Below are positions 24,267 through 35,609 of a DNA stretch of 64,000 bases, in pieces. The stretch is from Diplosphaera chodatii. Lineage: Eukaryota > Chlorophyta > Trebouxiophyceae > Prasiolales > Stichococcaceae. The notes beneath the pieces are model-generated. The model had not been told where the DNA came from. It saw nothing but the letters and a program-made list of their open reading frames with translations, and searched no databases. Every line of letters begins with the position of its first letter. Position 1 is the first letter of the stretch. The position numbers were made by a program, and so were the translations under genes. The stretch spans positions 806,001 through 870,000 of the forward strand of contig JAALGY010000031.1 in the NCBI GenBank assembly GCA_032358165.1, written 5' to 3'.

Positions 24267-26579
24267 ATGACATTTCTGGGCACGTTGGCATGGAGCGTGC
24301 TGGCGGTCATCTTTCTGCCATACATGCTGCATCACATATTGCTAGGCTTCTGTAAGGGCCGGGATCTTAAGAAACGGTACAATGCAGAGTGGGCGCTCGT
24401 CACCGGCGCCAGCAGCGGTGCGCACATCGACTTGCAGCGCATCTGCAGCGGCTTCAAGCCGGATACAGTTTCAGAGATGCGCCCTCTCAAATGTTTGCCG
24501 GTATGTAATAGTGCTCCGGATAAGAGTGTTCCGATAGACTTCGGTCTGTGCTGCGGGGCGCAGGCATCGGCAAGTCCATTGCGAAGCGGCTGGCAGGGCA
24601 GGGGCTCAACATAGTATTGGTGGCGTTGCAGGTCAGCTCATGATCCACACGTGCACCACCGTCAGCCGAACTGGACATCTGAAGGCTGACTGTTGTCTAA
24701 GTGCGCCTGATATGCATGTGGCGGTGCAGGATCCGGTGCTGGACGCCACAGTGCGGGAGCTGAAGAAGGCCTTCCCCAAGGTCCAGCTGCGCAAGGTACT
24801 TGGCCCGTCTACACGAGTTGGAGTTCATGCGAGCCTCTACTTCCTGCATTACTTCACTGGCTGCATCACGGCATGCCCGCTGGCCACAAAAGCACTATGT
24901 ATGGCTCCCGCCTCGCAGCTCTCCAGGTGGTCACCGCACCCGCTTGCCCTGTGTGCAAGGTGGGCGTGGACCTGGGCAGGCCGGGGTACCTGGAGGAGGT
25001 GGCCAAGCAGACGGCGGACATCGACGTGCCCATCATCTTCTGCAACGCCGGCTACATGCTCACCGGCTTCTTCGACAGCATGTGCGCGGTCCTGCCCTGG
25101 GTGCAACTGTTCCCGGCACAGCACCACCATCGTGGACGTCACAGACTGCTTGCAACTAGCTACAATGATGCTGCTGTTTCACGACTCTCGGTCTCATGAG
25201 TGCCAAGAGATGCAGCGAGCACGGTGGCCAGGCACAAGCACTGACGCTTGGGCGCCCCTGCTGTCAGGCCGCTGGAGAGGCAGCTGGCGAACATGGAGTG
25301 CAATGCGGGCAGCGCGGTGCAGATTACGCACCACTTCCTGGCACAGATGGTAAATGGTCACGAAAACGAACGTGTCCCATGATTTGAGTAGTGAACAATA
25401 TGGTTCCGAGTATCTAGGCTGTCAACAGCTGCAATAGCACATGCTTGCTTGGCGACAGGCACTGGATGCTAGAACGCATGTAGTGTCTTATGACCATGCC
25501 TAAAATTGCGCAGGTGTGCATGTGCCGGGGGTGACAAGCTATTTCAGCATGTGCAGAAAGCCAAGGGGCTGCGCGGCTGCTTCGTGTACACCTCCTCAGC
25601 AGCCGCAGCCATTGTGTCGCCCTTCACGGTGACACTCCAGACTCTTGCCGGCTGCACCACCATCAAGCCTGTGCTGCCGGCTGTGAGCCTCGCTGCCAAC
25701 CGACCAACCCCTGTGGTGTGTGTGACCGACCTCACCGCCAACACTGGGCTGTGCACCAGGTGCTGTACGCGGCCACCAAGTCGTTCATCTCGTCGTTCGG
25801 CGCCAGCCTAGCGGCGGAGGTGCGGGAGCTGGGCATCGATGTGCTGGTGTTCCACCCCTCCCCCGTCGCCACCCGCTTCTACGACAAGGCGCGCCCATGC
25901 GGTCATGCACACCTGCTGTCAAGGGACACTATGTAGAAGTGTAGTGTCAGAAAGCGACCCTGGTGGGCATTGAGTCGATCCGTGTGGGTGTGCTCATGAC
26001 GCTCACTATCGCAAGCTGTCTGCAGGCGCACAAGCTGGACATGCTCGAGTTCTTCAAGGTTCGTAGACCAATGCATCTGCTTGTCTGATGCTTGACACGT
26101 GTGCCGAGGAGGAGTGAGCTGGTCATCCTATCTGCTTTGCGCATGATGGTGTCACATGTCGGCCGCAGGGCTTTGCGGTGAGCCCGGACGATCTGCCAGA
26201 CATCATTTTCGGCAGCATCGGCCGCACCGTGTGGCGTGACATCGGCGCCACCGCTGTCGGCTTCCGTCTGGTGTGCTCTCGTTCCAGTCATGATTACACA
26301 GTGCCAGAAGGACAAGCTGCTCAGGCACATGTCTTGGCACATGTTCAGCATCGCATACCAGAAGCGTGCTCCTATCTGGGACTGGCAGTTGCTTACAGGC
26401 GCATGACTGCAGCATCTCATTCTCCGTCCATCCATGGAAAGGCAGAAGCGTACTGCTGCTGAATCTGTTCTATGCTGCCGCAGATGATGAAGCTGGTGGA
26501 CTACAACATCCTCAGCACAATCACAGCGGCCACGGCGGCGTACATGCCAGACTTCAAGAAGCAGCGGAAGAGCTCATGA
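24267..26579 (+). CDS. very-long-chain 3-ketoacyl-CoA reductase-like SDR
   Basis: Short-chain dehydrogenase of the KCR/17-beta-HSD12 group, which carries out the NAD(P)H step of microsomal fatty-acid elongation. ATG at 24267. An N-terminal membrane anchor TFLGTLAWSVLAVIFLPYM precedes the cofactor motif WALVTGASSG, which splices to GIGKSIAKRLAGQGLNIVLV. Next come DPVLDATVRELKKAFPKVQL, VGVDLGRPGYLEEVAKQTAD and the NAG motif in PIIFCNAGYMLTGFF. Catalytic residues are visible: Ser in CFVYTSSAAAAIVSPF (about 25580-25625) and YxxxK in LYAATKSFISSFGASLAAEV (about 25766). FHPSPVATRFYDKAHKLDML and VSPDDLPDIIFGSIGRTVW follow. It ends DFKKQRKSS at TGA 26579, without a clear C-terminal KKXX ER signal. 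About 300 residues in total. The exact fatty-acyl substrate is inferred from the family. Confidence 0.85.
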
Positions 26580-26744
26580 CACAGCCGTTAGGCTGTAGAG
26601 CGTGCCTGAGCAACTGAGCACGAGTTTTGGCAACACTGTTGAAACACCAACACTTGTTGCCCATACCGTGGCATGCCATCGAAGACCCACAAACTGCAGA
26701 ACTGCGGAAGTCACACAGCAGTGGAGCTGCCATGCCTTTCCAGG

Positions 26745-29387
26745 TCACATCTCAGCAGCAACGTCCGCAGTGGCTCCCTGCTCGGGTGCCACCCGCTGCT
26801 GCATCGCATCCAGTGAGTCTGCCACCTTGCTGAGCGCCCCCTCGGCGTCATCGAAAGTCTGCCTGCACATCAACAACCGCGCACGACTGTTCAGACTTCA
26901 CGCCCCACAGCATCCACCTGGCTGCTAGTCATGGCTGCATTAAGCACAACGTTGCCAAGCTGCTCGTCACGCCATCTGGCAGGCTTGAGGATGATCATCC
27001 AGCAGTGAGGCAGGCACAAGGGGACGCACACCTGCGGCTGGCGATATTGGAGATGTCCTCCAGCACGGTCGCGTCCACCTCGGCGCCGGGCCGGGCGCGC
27101 AGCCCCGCCAGCAGCGCCTCCAGCCGCTCGTCGTGCTCCAGCCGGTCCGCCAGCCGCATCTCGTGCAGCCGCCTGCGGGGGCACCGCATTCCATGTACTG
27201 TGGCCCGGCAGCCGCTTGGTGTGGAACAGGCAGCTGCTGCCGTGTGTGCAGCGGGTCACGAACAGAATCTTGGCTGCCATGATGGCTTCAGCCTTGCCAG
27301 GCGTCCAGCTAGTGTGTTGGTGCAAACTCGAAAAGTGTATGCTCTTGCAAGGTCCCATAAACTGCTGGCATGTCGCGCTGCCCCAACATACACCTGTCGG
27401 TGGCGGTGAGCGCCCTGCGCAGGAGTGTGATGTCGGCGACAAAGCCCTCGACGTCCAGCGCCCGCCGCGCCTCCAGTTGCTGCCGCCCCGCCAGCGCCCT
27501 CGCCAGCCCCCGCCGCACCTGGGCCAGCTGCTGCCCGCTGCCGTGCAGCGCATCCTCTGTCTCTGTGCGGAGTCGCGTGGCCTCCTTGTCCCTGTATGGG
27601 CACAGCTGCATTTGGAAGGCCACGTTCGTGCTGAGGCAGGGGTGGCTGTTGTGCAACGGGTGACGTGTCGCTGCTGAGACGCTCCTGCACAGTGTATTGC
27701 AGTCCTGAAGTTGACTGTCATGACAAATGCACCGACCTGGCGGCCAGCTGTCGGGCACACGCCAGCCGATACTGCTTGGCTGTTGCAACCGCCTCGTCCG
27801 CTGCAGCACGAGCTTGTCGTACCTCCAGCAGGAGCTGCTGCCTGTCCTGCACTGGCATATCACCAATGCCTCAGGAACAGGGGTGTGACCTCCTGCGACA
27901 AGATGGTTAGCGACATGGCATGCCGTCGTGCCTGCCAACATCCTTACAACATGCAGTGGAACCTGTTTCGCTGTGATGACGGCATCCCGCCAGTCTGCTT
28001 CCAGCTGCGCAACAGCAATGGCAGCATCCGCTTCTGACTGCGCCTGCTGCTGCCGTGCTGCAGACAGGACACTGAGCCCGAGATCGCGGTATGTGATGAT
28101 GGTCGAGTGCGCATTCATAGTAGTGTGTTGCTTGCAGGATGTGCAATGCCGCTGATGTGGCATGGTCATGGCTTGATGCTGCCATACCCTCCGAGGAGCA
28201 CCTGTTATGGCGTCCTTGATGGCCAGCTCTGCTTCCGCCTGTATATCTGCGAGGCGCTGCTGCGCATCCTGCAGCTGTGCATGCAGCGACACTGCACCTA
28301 CCTGGCAGCGGGCCTCACGCTGCTGGCCCTCCTGCAGCAGCTCTGCAATGCGCTGCCTGGCTTGTGACGCCTGTGAGAGCAGCAACATGAGAAGTGTCGG
28401 TGCTCCCTCAACAGGAGTGGTGACAGCAGCTATGGTATTGCACTTGCCACCTTCCCAACTCACCCAGCACTAGCATGATCATGCACACACCATATGGCCA
28501 TGGCAGTGCAGACGTATGCGTCAACTCCACGTTGGCTATTGACAAATAGTGAAACGCTGCCAAAGAAAGGTGCATGTAGATGCACGACAGCAGGGGCTTG
28601 CCTGCTCCTCGTACTGCAGGCGCAGTGCCGGCGCTGCCTGTGCATCGGGCAGCTCATGTGATTTGGCGTCAGATGCACCGTAGCTGGCGTGCTCCCGCAA
28701 GTTCTGCTGCCAGGGTCGGGTGTCTGCACCCGACTCTGCGGTGTGCGTGCTGCACCCGTGGCGCAGGTGCAACGGCGGATGCGGCTGCGGAACGTGCTGC
28801 AGCCGCAGCTCCCGTTCCTGTATGACCTGCGTGTGCGCCTCGCTGAGCGCCTGCACAACATCATGTGCACCGCTGTGTCATGAGGACGCTGCATGCAAAG
28901 ACAAGCCGCATACATCATGAATGCTGCTGGCACAGCCATGTGCCACTGCCTGCAACACATGTTGAGCCCTGACCATTCATCAGGTCAGCCAGGCCGTTTC
29001 ACTATATGCAGTTACGTATGCGAAGGGTGCATGTTTGCCTTTTGCAGATCCCGGATCTCCTCAGCCTGTGCGGCACCGGAGCGTTCGAGCGCCAGCACCG
29101 CCGCTGCGCCACGCCAGATGCCTTCTAGCCGCTCCAAGGTCCTCGACCGCTGGTCTGCAGCCTCCTCTGCAGATCAGGTCATCATGTTGATGGGGTCCAG
29201 CAGGATGATGAGCAATGCCGATCTTGTCGCGATAAGCTGCGAGCGTCAGCAAGCAGCGGGATTGCCAGCAATGAAGTGAGGTATGCAGCACAGCAGGCGC
29301 ACCTGCACGCCTACGAAATTCCTGCAACATTGCAGGTATGCTGAGGCGTGCATGCGTGGCAGGGTCGCTCGGGGGGATGCCGGGCAT
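26745..29387 (-). CDS. CCDC77-like coiled-coil protein
   Basis: Long alpha-helical protein that resembles centrosomal/ciliary CCDC77. ATG 29387 gives MPGIPPSDPATHARLSIPAM, then RRRA joins in phase to AYRDKIG. Later exons are RSRTLERLEGIWRGAAAVLA with EEIRDLQ (about 29150-29045), ALSEAHTQVIQERELRLQ (about 28850-28800), then LRLQYEEQASQARQRIAELL and LQDAQQRLADIQAEAELAIK (about 28375-28205). These are followed by SEADAAIAVAQLEADWRDAV, a QQLLLEVRQARAAADEAVA exon, a long exon with TEDALHGSGQQLAQVRRGLA and VEGFVADITLLRRAL (about 27600-27400), RLADRLEHDERLEALLAGLR, and a last exon TFDDAEGALSKVADSLDAMQ ending at TGA 26745. The order YR.KI, EI..LQ, ALS.A....ER and a later DI.LLR block fits CCDC77 as I remember it. 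The coiled-coil nature is plain; the family name is less certain. Confidence 0.6.
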
Positions 29388-29708
29388 GATTTTTGATCAT
29401 TGCTGCAGCACTGCACCCATAGGCACCAGCGACACGTCAACCGTGGTCAAGCGCGAGGTGAGATCCGACGTTCGTGTGAAGTGTGTGCTTTGGGTGTCGG
29501 TGCCTTGGAGCGCGCGAGTCATTTGGTGGGGACTGCTGTCTCTGCCACTGCGGCAGTAGTCCTGCACGACGGATATCGGTGAAGTAACTTGAAGTTGCAT
29601 GCAACTCTATCAACTATGAGCAGACCCAGCATAGATTCCGCAATCTGACACCGGCTTTGCTATGATGTTCAAATTGACAGCTATGAAGATACACCTATCT
29701 TCCCGTCA

Positions 29709-32700
29709 TCAGCTCTTGCTGCGGTTCTTGCTGGTCACAAAAGTCGGTGGCAACCCATACGCTTCCGTCAGATATTGCGCCGCATTGTGCAGCTGGTCGC
29801 CCTGCAGCGCAATCTCCTTGCCTGCGCCGATGCGGCAAAAATCCTTGCTGAAAAACGGCTGCAGTCCTTGTGAGGTGCCGCAATGCAGTGCCGTGCAGCA
29901 AGTCGCGCTGAGGTCGCTGGGGCATCGTCATCATGGTGAATGGGATATGGATGGTTGAGAAACCTTGGTGGTAACTCATTGCAAAGCACGATCACGGACA
30001 TCACATCCGCACCTGTCTCCGTCTTGCCGGGCAGCTTGGTGACCGAGGCGGAGGACTGGAAGCGCCGCTGCAGCGCGCCTGCCAGCTCCTCAGGCTCAAT
30101 GCCAAAGGCCTCCATGCCTGTTGCATTGCACACCCATACAATCACAGCGCAAACAAGCTGCCCGCTTTGGGGCCGCGGCAAGCTAGACTGGTGCGCAGGG
30201 CGTCACACTGTATGCACATGCGGGAGCGCTCGATGATGTGTCGCCCTGCACCTGAGAGGCGGGTGATGTGCTTCCTGCCGCCGGCACGGTCCTCCAGCTG
30301 CACCAGCACCCGGTGCTTGTCAGGGCCCCCCTTCTGCAGCGTCTCCTTCTCCTCCTGTTGGTTTCACAAGGCAGTTGTGAGCCGCCGCGCGTGGCAATGA
30401 CACTGGAGCGCTGGAGGCGTCACGTGAGCATAGACTGCGTCCCAGCGGGAGAAGTCGCATTCGCAATATGGAGCCTGGAGGTCCACCACATCATGTCTCA
30501 CGTGCTCGGTCTTGCGCGTGACCCGGCTCCAGATCTGCAGCTTGCCCAGCAGCCGCCGCAGCACCTCTGCCGTCTGCGCTGTGCTGCCCTCCACTGCACG
30601 CCAGGCACAGGATACTGATGCAGATCATCATCCCCTTTATATGACATTGCACAATACTATACGGTAGCATGTCAGGCTTCCTGGCGTCATGCTGTTGTTT
30701 GCATGCACCTGGCTGCTCGGACTTGTTGTACAGGGCGCTGATGAGCAGCCTGTCGAGCGCCATCTCGCTGGCCTCTGCTGACGCTGCCAGGCTGTTGGAG
30801 GCAGCATACTGCCGCAGGGCCGCTTCCACCTCTGCCTCGCTGTACAGCTTGTCCCGGTTGGCTGCGCCGAGCACCGGCTGCAGCGAGCTGGAGCCCCTGC
30901 AGAGAATAAGACAGATGCTAAGGCACACTGCATGACACTTGATGTTGCCCGCAGGGACGCTCGAGGCAATGCCTGGATGCAGCTGCCATGCCTGCCCAGA
31001 TGCCGAACTGACAAAGCTCGGCTCACTTGTAGGCTGCTGTGACGGTGATGCTGGCAAGGCGATCCTTTGCTGCTGTGTCGCTCTTGCTGGCCGCGGCTGT
31101 GGCCTGCACGCACATGAGCCCTTGAGCATGGCAGCATTCAGCTGAGCATTCCAGCCCATTGGCAGCATTGCAGTCTCATGTTGCTCGGGCAGGTCAAGCG
31201 TGTCCAGTAGCATCAGTGCACTCACTGCTGGGGCAGCACTTGGCTCTGCCGGAGCGAATGCTGTGTACAGGGCGTGCGAGCGGTTGACCCCCGCTATGTG
31301 GTCCTGCTTGTGCACCAGCTTCTGCATCGACCAACAGCAGCTGCTTTCAGGCGCAAAACAGGCTTAGGGTCTGGGGAAGTCAGTGGTCAAAACTGCCAGC
31401 CGCACAGTGGACTGCACCACAACAGCATCTGGACCTGACTAAGCAGGCCCTTCTTCTCGTGCACGCTGAGCAGCTTCGCCAGCTTCTTGAAGCTGGTCTT
31501 CTTCAGGTCGAGCGTCGCGCCTACAGCACCCACCAGGAAGACCTAGCTGCAAGCTGGGGAGGGCCACTGACACGATAGGTAAGGCGCAAAACTGTAGGCT
31601 CATGGCAAGCTCGAGGTGAGCATGTAGCTGTAGAACCCATACCTTCCGGCAAGTTGGGCAGCATGTGCTTGCTCTGGAAATCGCTGGTCATGATGGGCAG
31701 CTCGCTGTCGTCCACGCTGTGGCAGCCGGCCAGCAGGCAGTGCACAGCCACCGCGTCTGGACTGCTGATGTCCACTGCCGGCGATGCTGCTGCTGGTGCA
31801 GCGCCTGCCGACGCTGCTGTGTCAGGGGCATCCTGCCCTGCCCGTGCGGGTGTCCCTGCTGCCGGATCTGCTGCAGGCTGGGCCGTGGCAACATCAGCGT
31901 CATCTGCAGCCGCAGCGGAGGGCTGCGCCTCCGTGACGCTGAGCTGCTGTACACCATTTGCAGCAGCGTCTGCCCCAGAGCCTCTGGCTGCTGCATACTC
32001 GGGCAAGTCCTGACGCACGAAGACAAGGTGGCTGTGATCAGCTGGAGCCAGGAGGTTCCTAAAGTATGCAATGCCACATGTGCCCAAGGATGTTGCACAA
32101 TTTCAATGAGAGACCCACATGCGGGAATATGCGCTCGGGAGTGAAACTGGGGTGCGGCACAGCGCCTGTGCCCATACCCCACAGCTGGTCTGTGTATGTG
32201 TGCAGCAGCTTCAGGCCTGCACACAGAGAAGCAAGCACAGGTTGCGTAGTGTGTTTGACCACTTCAGCGGCAAGGAGGAAGCACACTAGGCAGACGGTGC
32301 CGTGTCTAGCAACCCGCCTCGCCCCTTCATGCCGCTCTTTGCTGCATCCGCTGACGAACACTCCATGACGCCTACTGCAAATGGGAAGGGGTGCCCCGGC
32401 ACCCGCACCGCCATGGGCTGCCCAGCAGTGAAGCTCGGCAGCCCCTCGGGCGGGGCTATGAAGCCCGCCAGAAACAGGTCCGCGCCCCCAAGCACCTGAC
32501 ATCAACGGCACCAGATCAAATTTTCATCGATAGATCAGCATGTAAATAACACTTGTCGGCTAACTACAGCCTTGCATCCCATCTCGCAAGTGTGACAGAT
32601 CGCACCAGCGTGGGTCGATGGGTGTTGCTCACGCACCTTGGGGCTGACCTCCGAGTAGGTTGTTATGGACGGCAATGCAGCTGGGTAACGCCAGAGCGTG

Positions 32701-33240
32701 TACACTGTCGGCAGCACCTGGTCGTGCACCTGCTTATGGCATCCAGAAGGTGCAAGCTCTCACATGGCCCTCGGTCTAAGACATATCCGTGAACATGCGG
32801 TATTGCAGTCCACATGCCATGCTTCACAAGGGGCAACATCACCACAACTGTACGCCCATCACTTCACCTCGAAGAAAAGGGGCTCGCCATCGGCTATCGA
32901 GTACACGACCGCCCGGTTTGCCAGCTTCTGCATCTGGACGCTAGCCTTCAGTGGCACCAACTCATCCAGCGCCGCCTCGCTCAAGTCAGGACACGCTGAT
33001 GCGGCATCCGCTCGCAGCCTCTTCACGTCCTTCCCTGTGACCAATAGAGACCATGGTGCGGTTGCAAGCGCCGCACCACGATGCGCAGATGTTGTACCGC
33101 TACCAGGAGTGATGGAGGCATGTTGAGAGCTGGCATTTGATATAGCGTGGCTAGCGTAGCGGTTGATATCAATGATAGGCACTATGGCAGGTACCTGACA
33201 GGACGCGAGACGTGAGGACGCTGGCCCCCTTCTTGAACAT
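29709..33240 (-). CDS. EIF2D: translation initiation factor eIF2D (ligatin)
   Basis: Cytosolic factor that binds the 40S subunit for tRNA delivery or recycling of post-termination complexes. ATG 33240 gives MFKKGASVLTSRVLSG, joined to KDVKRLRADAASACPDLSEA (about 33040). The N-terminal domain includes LANRAVVYSIADGEPLFFEV. The PUA domain has VYTLWRYPAALPSITTYSEV then LGGADLFLAGFIAPPEGLPS and PFAVGVMECSSADAAKSGMK (about 32495-32310). LKLLHTYTDQLWGMGTGAVP follows. A poorly conserved Ala/Asp-rich linker of about 80 residues sits at about 32005-31770. The SWIB-like domain contains DKLYSEAEVEAALRQYAASN (about 30870-30810). The C-terminal SUI1 domain has MEAFGIEPEELAGALQRRFQ, VTKLPGKTE and YGLPPTFVTSKNRSKS, ending at TGA 29709. 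All expected domains are present in order. Confidence 0.9.
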
Positions 33241-33585
33241 GTTTCGGATGCAAGGCAGTCAAATTCCTTAGACCATCCGGCGGCCACAAACTCAGCCGCG
33301 TCACTTGGCACTACCTGTGTCAATGTTCGCTGCACTCGGCGGATCTGGTGTTATCGCGGCCCGGCACTGCACTGCTCCCATCAAGAAGGGGGCAGAGCTG
33401 CGGACCCCCGCACAGGGTTACATAAGCAGCTTCGCCGCAGCATAGCACGCTCGGGTTTGCCCGATATATAATCGGCCACGATCGCCAGTTGATCAGCATC
33501 ACGTTGCAAGCAGACACACATTGTCAACAGACAATCTCGCAGGGAGCGTAAGGCACTGAACACTTGACATCCGACACCAGTCGAC
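33241..33585. promoter_or_regulatory. divergent promoter, eIF2D / Lin0512 copy 1
   Basis: 345 bases between two divergent ATGs. TATATAAT at 33465-33472 lies about 115 bases upstream of the Lin0512 ATG and, being nearly symmetric, could serve either direction. Inferred from spacing and that motif only. Confidence 0.4.
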
Positions 33586-34809
33586 ATGGCCACTCAAGTG
33601 AGTAGAGGAGGTGCACCAGAATCTGCATATTCGGTTTACGCTGGCAGCCAGCTGACAATCCTCAATCCTTTGCTAGCTGCATGCTGGACTGCTTCCGTCG
33701 CTCCATCCCGCATTGGGCAGCGTGGTCACTACACGCCCAGCACACAGATGCATGCACATGCACCTGGTCGATGTAGTCCTGATGTCGCCTGAGCAAACTC
33801 GACGTTTGTTTCAGGATACGAGCGTCTTCAAGGGCGCAGCAGCCCGGACGCCAAAGGGCTACCAGAAGATCATTGCAGTCACCACCGCCATCGGCATCGA
33901 CCAGCATGGCCAGGATCCCACAGTGCGTGCAGCGCATGCGCAGCGGGTTGGCAGCTAGGCGGCTTCACATGCGCCGCAGGCTCACATCGTGGTGACTAGG
34001 GTCGGTAAGCTGGCGTGTGTCAGCGCAGGCGGCTGCAGTGAAGGCGACACGGGCCGCCATGGAGCAGGTGTCGCTGCCGGCTGCGCTGGACATGGCGCCC
34101 GGCGGCGCCGAGGGAGTGAAGGCCAAGATCAAGATCGCCACGCCCAATGCTGTGAGCTCATGTGCACGGCTTTGTATGCTGTCCTACTATCTGCCTCATG
34201 CGCTGTGAGGTCTATGTGCTGAACCATTTGCGGTTGATGTGCTGCAGAAGGGAGTGGATGTGGAGGCTGTGAAGAAGATTGTGCCATACAACAGCGTCGA
34301 GGTCAAGGTGAGCAGTGCAAAAACCTGCGCCTGCTGCACATTGGTGTGCAGATGCAGTTGTTGCACATGGCCTGGGCCTTCTGAGCAGCGTCCACATCTG
34401 TCAGCCTGACTGCTGCAGGTTGTAGGCGGTGGCCTGCGGTGGCACTCGGGCATTGTCGTCCCCAAGCTGGGTGAGGCACTGCCTGAGCGATACTATCGCT
34501 GACGCGTGTTTGCGCCAAGCATGACGCTGACTGGATGCACCCCCGGCTGCTGCAGGTGACCCAGCGGCAGATGCCCAGATCGATGCAGAGACGTCAGACG
34601 ATGACGATGCTACGATCACAAGCCCTGACGAGTTCCAGGTAACTGCGTGGCATCGGTATCCCTGCCCATCACGATGCCCTGATCTGGCACTGCACATCCC
34701 TGCCTTGCTGCTCCGGTTTCACCCTGGTGTGCCGGTTTTACCCTGTTGTGCATAGTGTTTGCGCATTGCATTGCAGGTGGCAGTTGCATCTGTTCGTGTG
34801 GGCTTCTGA
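33586..34809 (+). CDS. Lin0512-family protein, copy 1
   Basis: Member of the Lin0512 family (Pfam DUF of unknown function; known in bacteria and, with an N-terminal prefix, in plants). ATG 33586 opens a four-codon exon (MATQ) before a GTGAGT donor. The next exon (from 33815) reads DTSVFKGAAARTPKGYQKII and AVTTAIGIDQHGQDPT. The family motif GxGxDxHG appears as AIGIDQHG, so the first Gly is replaced. Then AAAVKATRAAMEQVSLPAAL, VKAKIKIATPN, GVDVEAVKKIVPYNSVEVKV, VGGGLRWHSGIVVPKLG and an acidic stretch DAETSDDDDATITSPDEFQ. The last exon is VAVASVRVGF, stopping at 34809. The beta-strand/helix pattern and exon junctions match copy 2. Biochemical role unknown. Confidence 0.8.
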
Positions 34810-35609
34810 TGGAGGCGCTTGAAAATAGGCAGGCCGAGCTGTTGAAGTAGACCTGAAATCTAAACGGTGTCTTCCTGTAACAGAGGTTGCCCCAGCACAT
34901 CCTCTCTACAAACCCCCTTGCTTCTCCACGAAATCTTCCTGTGAGGTATTTCTCCAGCTGCAGAACGGCAGGTACAGCAGATGTTGTGCGGACACATACA
35001 TGCACCCTACCGACCGCGATTGCTGCAGCGGTGCATTGGCCCAGACATCAGGAGCCTTGCAGTCAGTGATGGGGTGTTAGACGTCGGCTATGAGCAATAA
35101 ATTTGCAGCTAATCCCACCCAGGTGCCATTCCAGCTGAATGGGCTTGCCGGTCATAGTCGGAACTTCGGTGCAGCATCCAAGACTTTTCAGGCAACACTG
35201 TCGGATGGTGGAATAGAAGCCATTGCCACCTGATCAGCCTTGCTCAATATATCCTCCTCCTGAAATCGTCGCGTCTCGAACACACTCGACACTACTCGTC
35301 ATGATGGCGCAGACCTGCGGAAAGCTTGGCACGATGGTGCGGCCTACTCTGCTGGCATCAGCACGGCACCTAAGCAGCAACAGTTGCATCACGCCGTCGA
35401 TCAGAGCGTTGAGAATGACAACGCCGGTGGGCCTGCGCAACATGGCGTCCGCTGCAAGCTGCGAGGTGCACCATGTGTAGGTTTTGGTGGTGTGATGCGC
35501 ATGCATGCGATGACGTGCATGCCCGCTTGTCGCAATAGCCTGCGCTACATGGCTTAAAGTTGTACCACAGTACAAATAATTCAACATTTTGCAATCTTTT
35601 GCACTCCAG
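34810..35609. other. region between the two Lin0512 genes
   Basis: About 800 bases. Holds the 3' end of copy 1 and the promoter, and perhaps a first exon, of copy 2. A minus-strand frame at 35234-35692 and a plus-strand frame at 35223-35480 are open but carry no recognisable domain. Confidence 0.4.

Noticed and set aside
27309..28463. 384-codon minus-strand open frame
   Set aside because: It contains real exons of the CCDC77-like gene, but the parts between them are introns that happen to be open (donor/acceptor pairs visible).
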